DNA of 12,477 nt from Candidatus Desantisbacteria bacterium CG1_02_49_89. GTDB taxonomy: Bacteria > Desantisbacteria > UBA1551. Position numbers and translations under genes: made by a program. The notes below the pieces were generated by a model. The model saw nothing but the letters and a program-made list of their open reading frames with translations. It did no database searches and was not told the origin of the DNA. This document shows, one piece after another, positions 11,994-12,477 of the stretch. The number at the start of each line of letters is the position of its first letter. The first letter of the stretch is position 1. The DNA lies in the NCBI GenBank assembly GCA_001871075.1, contig MNUP01000017.1, forward strand, positions 1-12,477, written 5' to 3'.

Positions 11994-12061
11994 CCTGCCC
12001 TGAACCCGAATGACATGTCCTTCGATGTCTGAAAGGCGTAGTAGGAAATGAGTGGTTCGGG

Positions 12062-12082
12062 GTCATGAGTCATGTGTCATTT
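12062..12082 (+). repeat. Heptamer array GTCATGA, three units
   Basis: GTCATGA, GTCATGT and GTCATTT stand in tandem, with a degenerate GTTCAAA next. The 68 bases between the desulfurase stop and this array show nothing recognisable. Confidence 0.7.
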
Positions 12083-12092
12083 GTTCAAAAAC

Positions 12093-12124
12093 GTGTCAAA
12101 GTATCAGAGTGTCAAAGTATCAGA
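12093..12124 (+). repeat. 8 bp array GTGTCAAA / GTATCAGA, four alternating units
   Basis: GTGTCAAA and GTATCAGA alternate twice. This is a relative of the GTGTCAAC array at 3546-3577 and is likewise joined to GCAAAG-CAAGGAATTTTAT. Confidence 0.85.
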
Positions 12125-12132
12125 GCAAAGAC

Positions 12133-12232
12133 AAGGAATTTTATTGCCCGCCCCTTTGGGGCGAGGTCTCGCCCCGATGGACATCGGGGCGGATAACTCA
12201 GGGCTTCAGCCCTGATTTGAATAAAATTCCTT
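12133..12232 (+). repeat. 100 bp hairpin element with perfect 12 bp terminal inverted repeats
   Basis: AAGGAATTTTAT (12133-12144) and ATAAAATTCCTT (12221-12232) are perfect inverted repeats. Between them are three hairpins in series: CGCCCC-TTT-GGGGCG, CGCCCCGAT-GGAC-ATCGGGGCG and CAGGGC-TTCA-GCCCTG. A partial copy lies at 3586-3620. The middle hairpin is shared with the A1 element, so modules move between families. It contains no ORF. Confidence 0.75.
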
Positions 12233-12235
12233 CAT

Positions 12236-12405
12236 CTAGTGTGATGTCACATAAATCCCTTGACATTTGATTCTGCTTTGAGTTGTCATTGCGAGCGACC
12301 AAAGGGAGCGTGGCAATCTCGATTTTTAGGTCGAGATTGCTTCGTCGTTAACACTCCTCGCAATGACAGCCCAAATGTAAAGAACTGTTAGAGACACCAC
12401 ACTAG
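12236..12405 (+). repeat. Type B hairpin element with CTAGTGTG terminal inverted repeats, copy B1
   Basis: This 170 bp element starts CTAGTGTGATGTC and ends with the inverse of CTAGTGTGGTGTC (12 of 13 positions match). Inside, ACATTTG and TGTCATTGCGAG occur near both ends in inverted orientation, and GGCAATCTCG faces CGAGATTGC around ATTTTTAGGT. The core resembles that of the type A elements, but the ends differ. No ORF is present. Confidence 0.75.
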
Positions 12406-12477
12406 TGTGGTGTCACATAAATCCCTTGACATTTGATTCTGCTTTGAGTTGTCATTGCGAGCGACCAAAGGGAGCGT
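12402..12477 (+). repeat. Type B element, copy B2, cut by the window end
   Basis: From CTAGTGTG at 12402 to the last base, the sequence repeats 12236-12311 almost exactly; the one clear difference is GGTGTCAC for GATGTCAC. B2 shares its first CTAG with the last CTAG of B1, so the two are direct, abutting copies. The junction is a perfect 22 bp palindrome (12393-12414). Confidence 0.8.

Noticed and set aside
12052-12270. A 72-residue open frame on the plus strand after the cysteine desulfurase
   Set aside because: It runs through two tandem arrays and the 100 bp hairpin element. It has no ribosome-binding site, and its peptide reflects repeat sequence.
3546-12477. CRISPR array
   Set aside because: Repeat units are 7-10 bp and contiguous without unique spacers, and the larger repeats are unevenly spaced. 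No cas gene is present.

Overview
The window is 12,477 bases of a moderately GC-rich bacterial chromosome. Every convincing gene lies on the plus strand. Gene content is a P2-type ATPase, an AMMECR1/Memo-type radical SAM enzyme, a DsbD/CcdA-like membrane protein, a membrane-embedded spermidine-synthase-like protein, BioY, a NIL-domain ferredoxin, LarE and a cysteine desulfurase. Together with intergenic spaces packed with short tandem repeats and hairpin elements, this resembles an uncultivated candidate phylum such as Omnitrophota. That assignment is an impression from style, not something the sequence proves. There is no rRNA, tRNA, CRISPR array, transposase or phage gene.

Layout. (1) 2-829: the 3' part of an exported, methionine-rich acidic protein; a hairpin element with terminal inverted repeats (copy A1); then a small, probably decayed lipoprotein. 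(2) 848-3523: a complete Ca2+-transporting-type ATPase. (3) 3691-8104: three genes in a row: a radical SAM enzyme with an N-terminal signal peptide, a DsbD/CcdA-like thiol-electron membrane protein, and a polytopic protein with a degenerate spermidine-synthase domain. (4) 8105-8581: a repeat-rich gap with a second, inverted copy of the A element (A2) and the best promoter in the window, which drives bioY. (5) 8582-9193: bioY, the biotin-binding component of an ECF transporter. (6) 9401-11993: a sulfur-mobilisation set of NIL-ferredoxin, larE and cysteine desulfurase. (7) 11994-12477: no gene, but three kinds of repeat element. The last of these runs off the window end.

How the genes work together. 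The last three genes all fit sulfur trafficking: the desulfurase releases sulfur from cysteine, LarE inserts sulfur in an ATP-dependent way, and NIL-ferredoxins are known partners in reductive sulfur assimilation into homocysteine. The 3691-8104 trio may be an envelope redox module, because one enzyme is predicted to be exported and its neighbour is of the type that carries electrons across the membrane. This is inference.

The most unusual signal is not a gene. Almost every intergenic space carries its own imperfect tandem array of 7, 8, 9 or 10 bp units, each with a different unit sequence. Such arrays also lie inside coding sequence: in the signal peptide of the radical SAM protein, near the C-terminus of LarE, and at the stop codon of the spermidine-synthase-like gene. 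Superimposed on the arrays are at least three families of small non-coding elements with terminal inverted repeats, built from shared hairpin modules.
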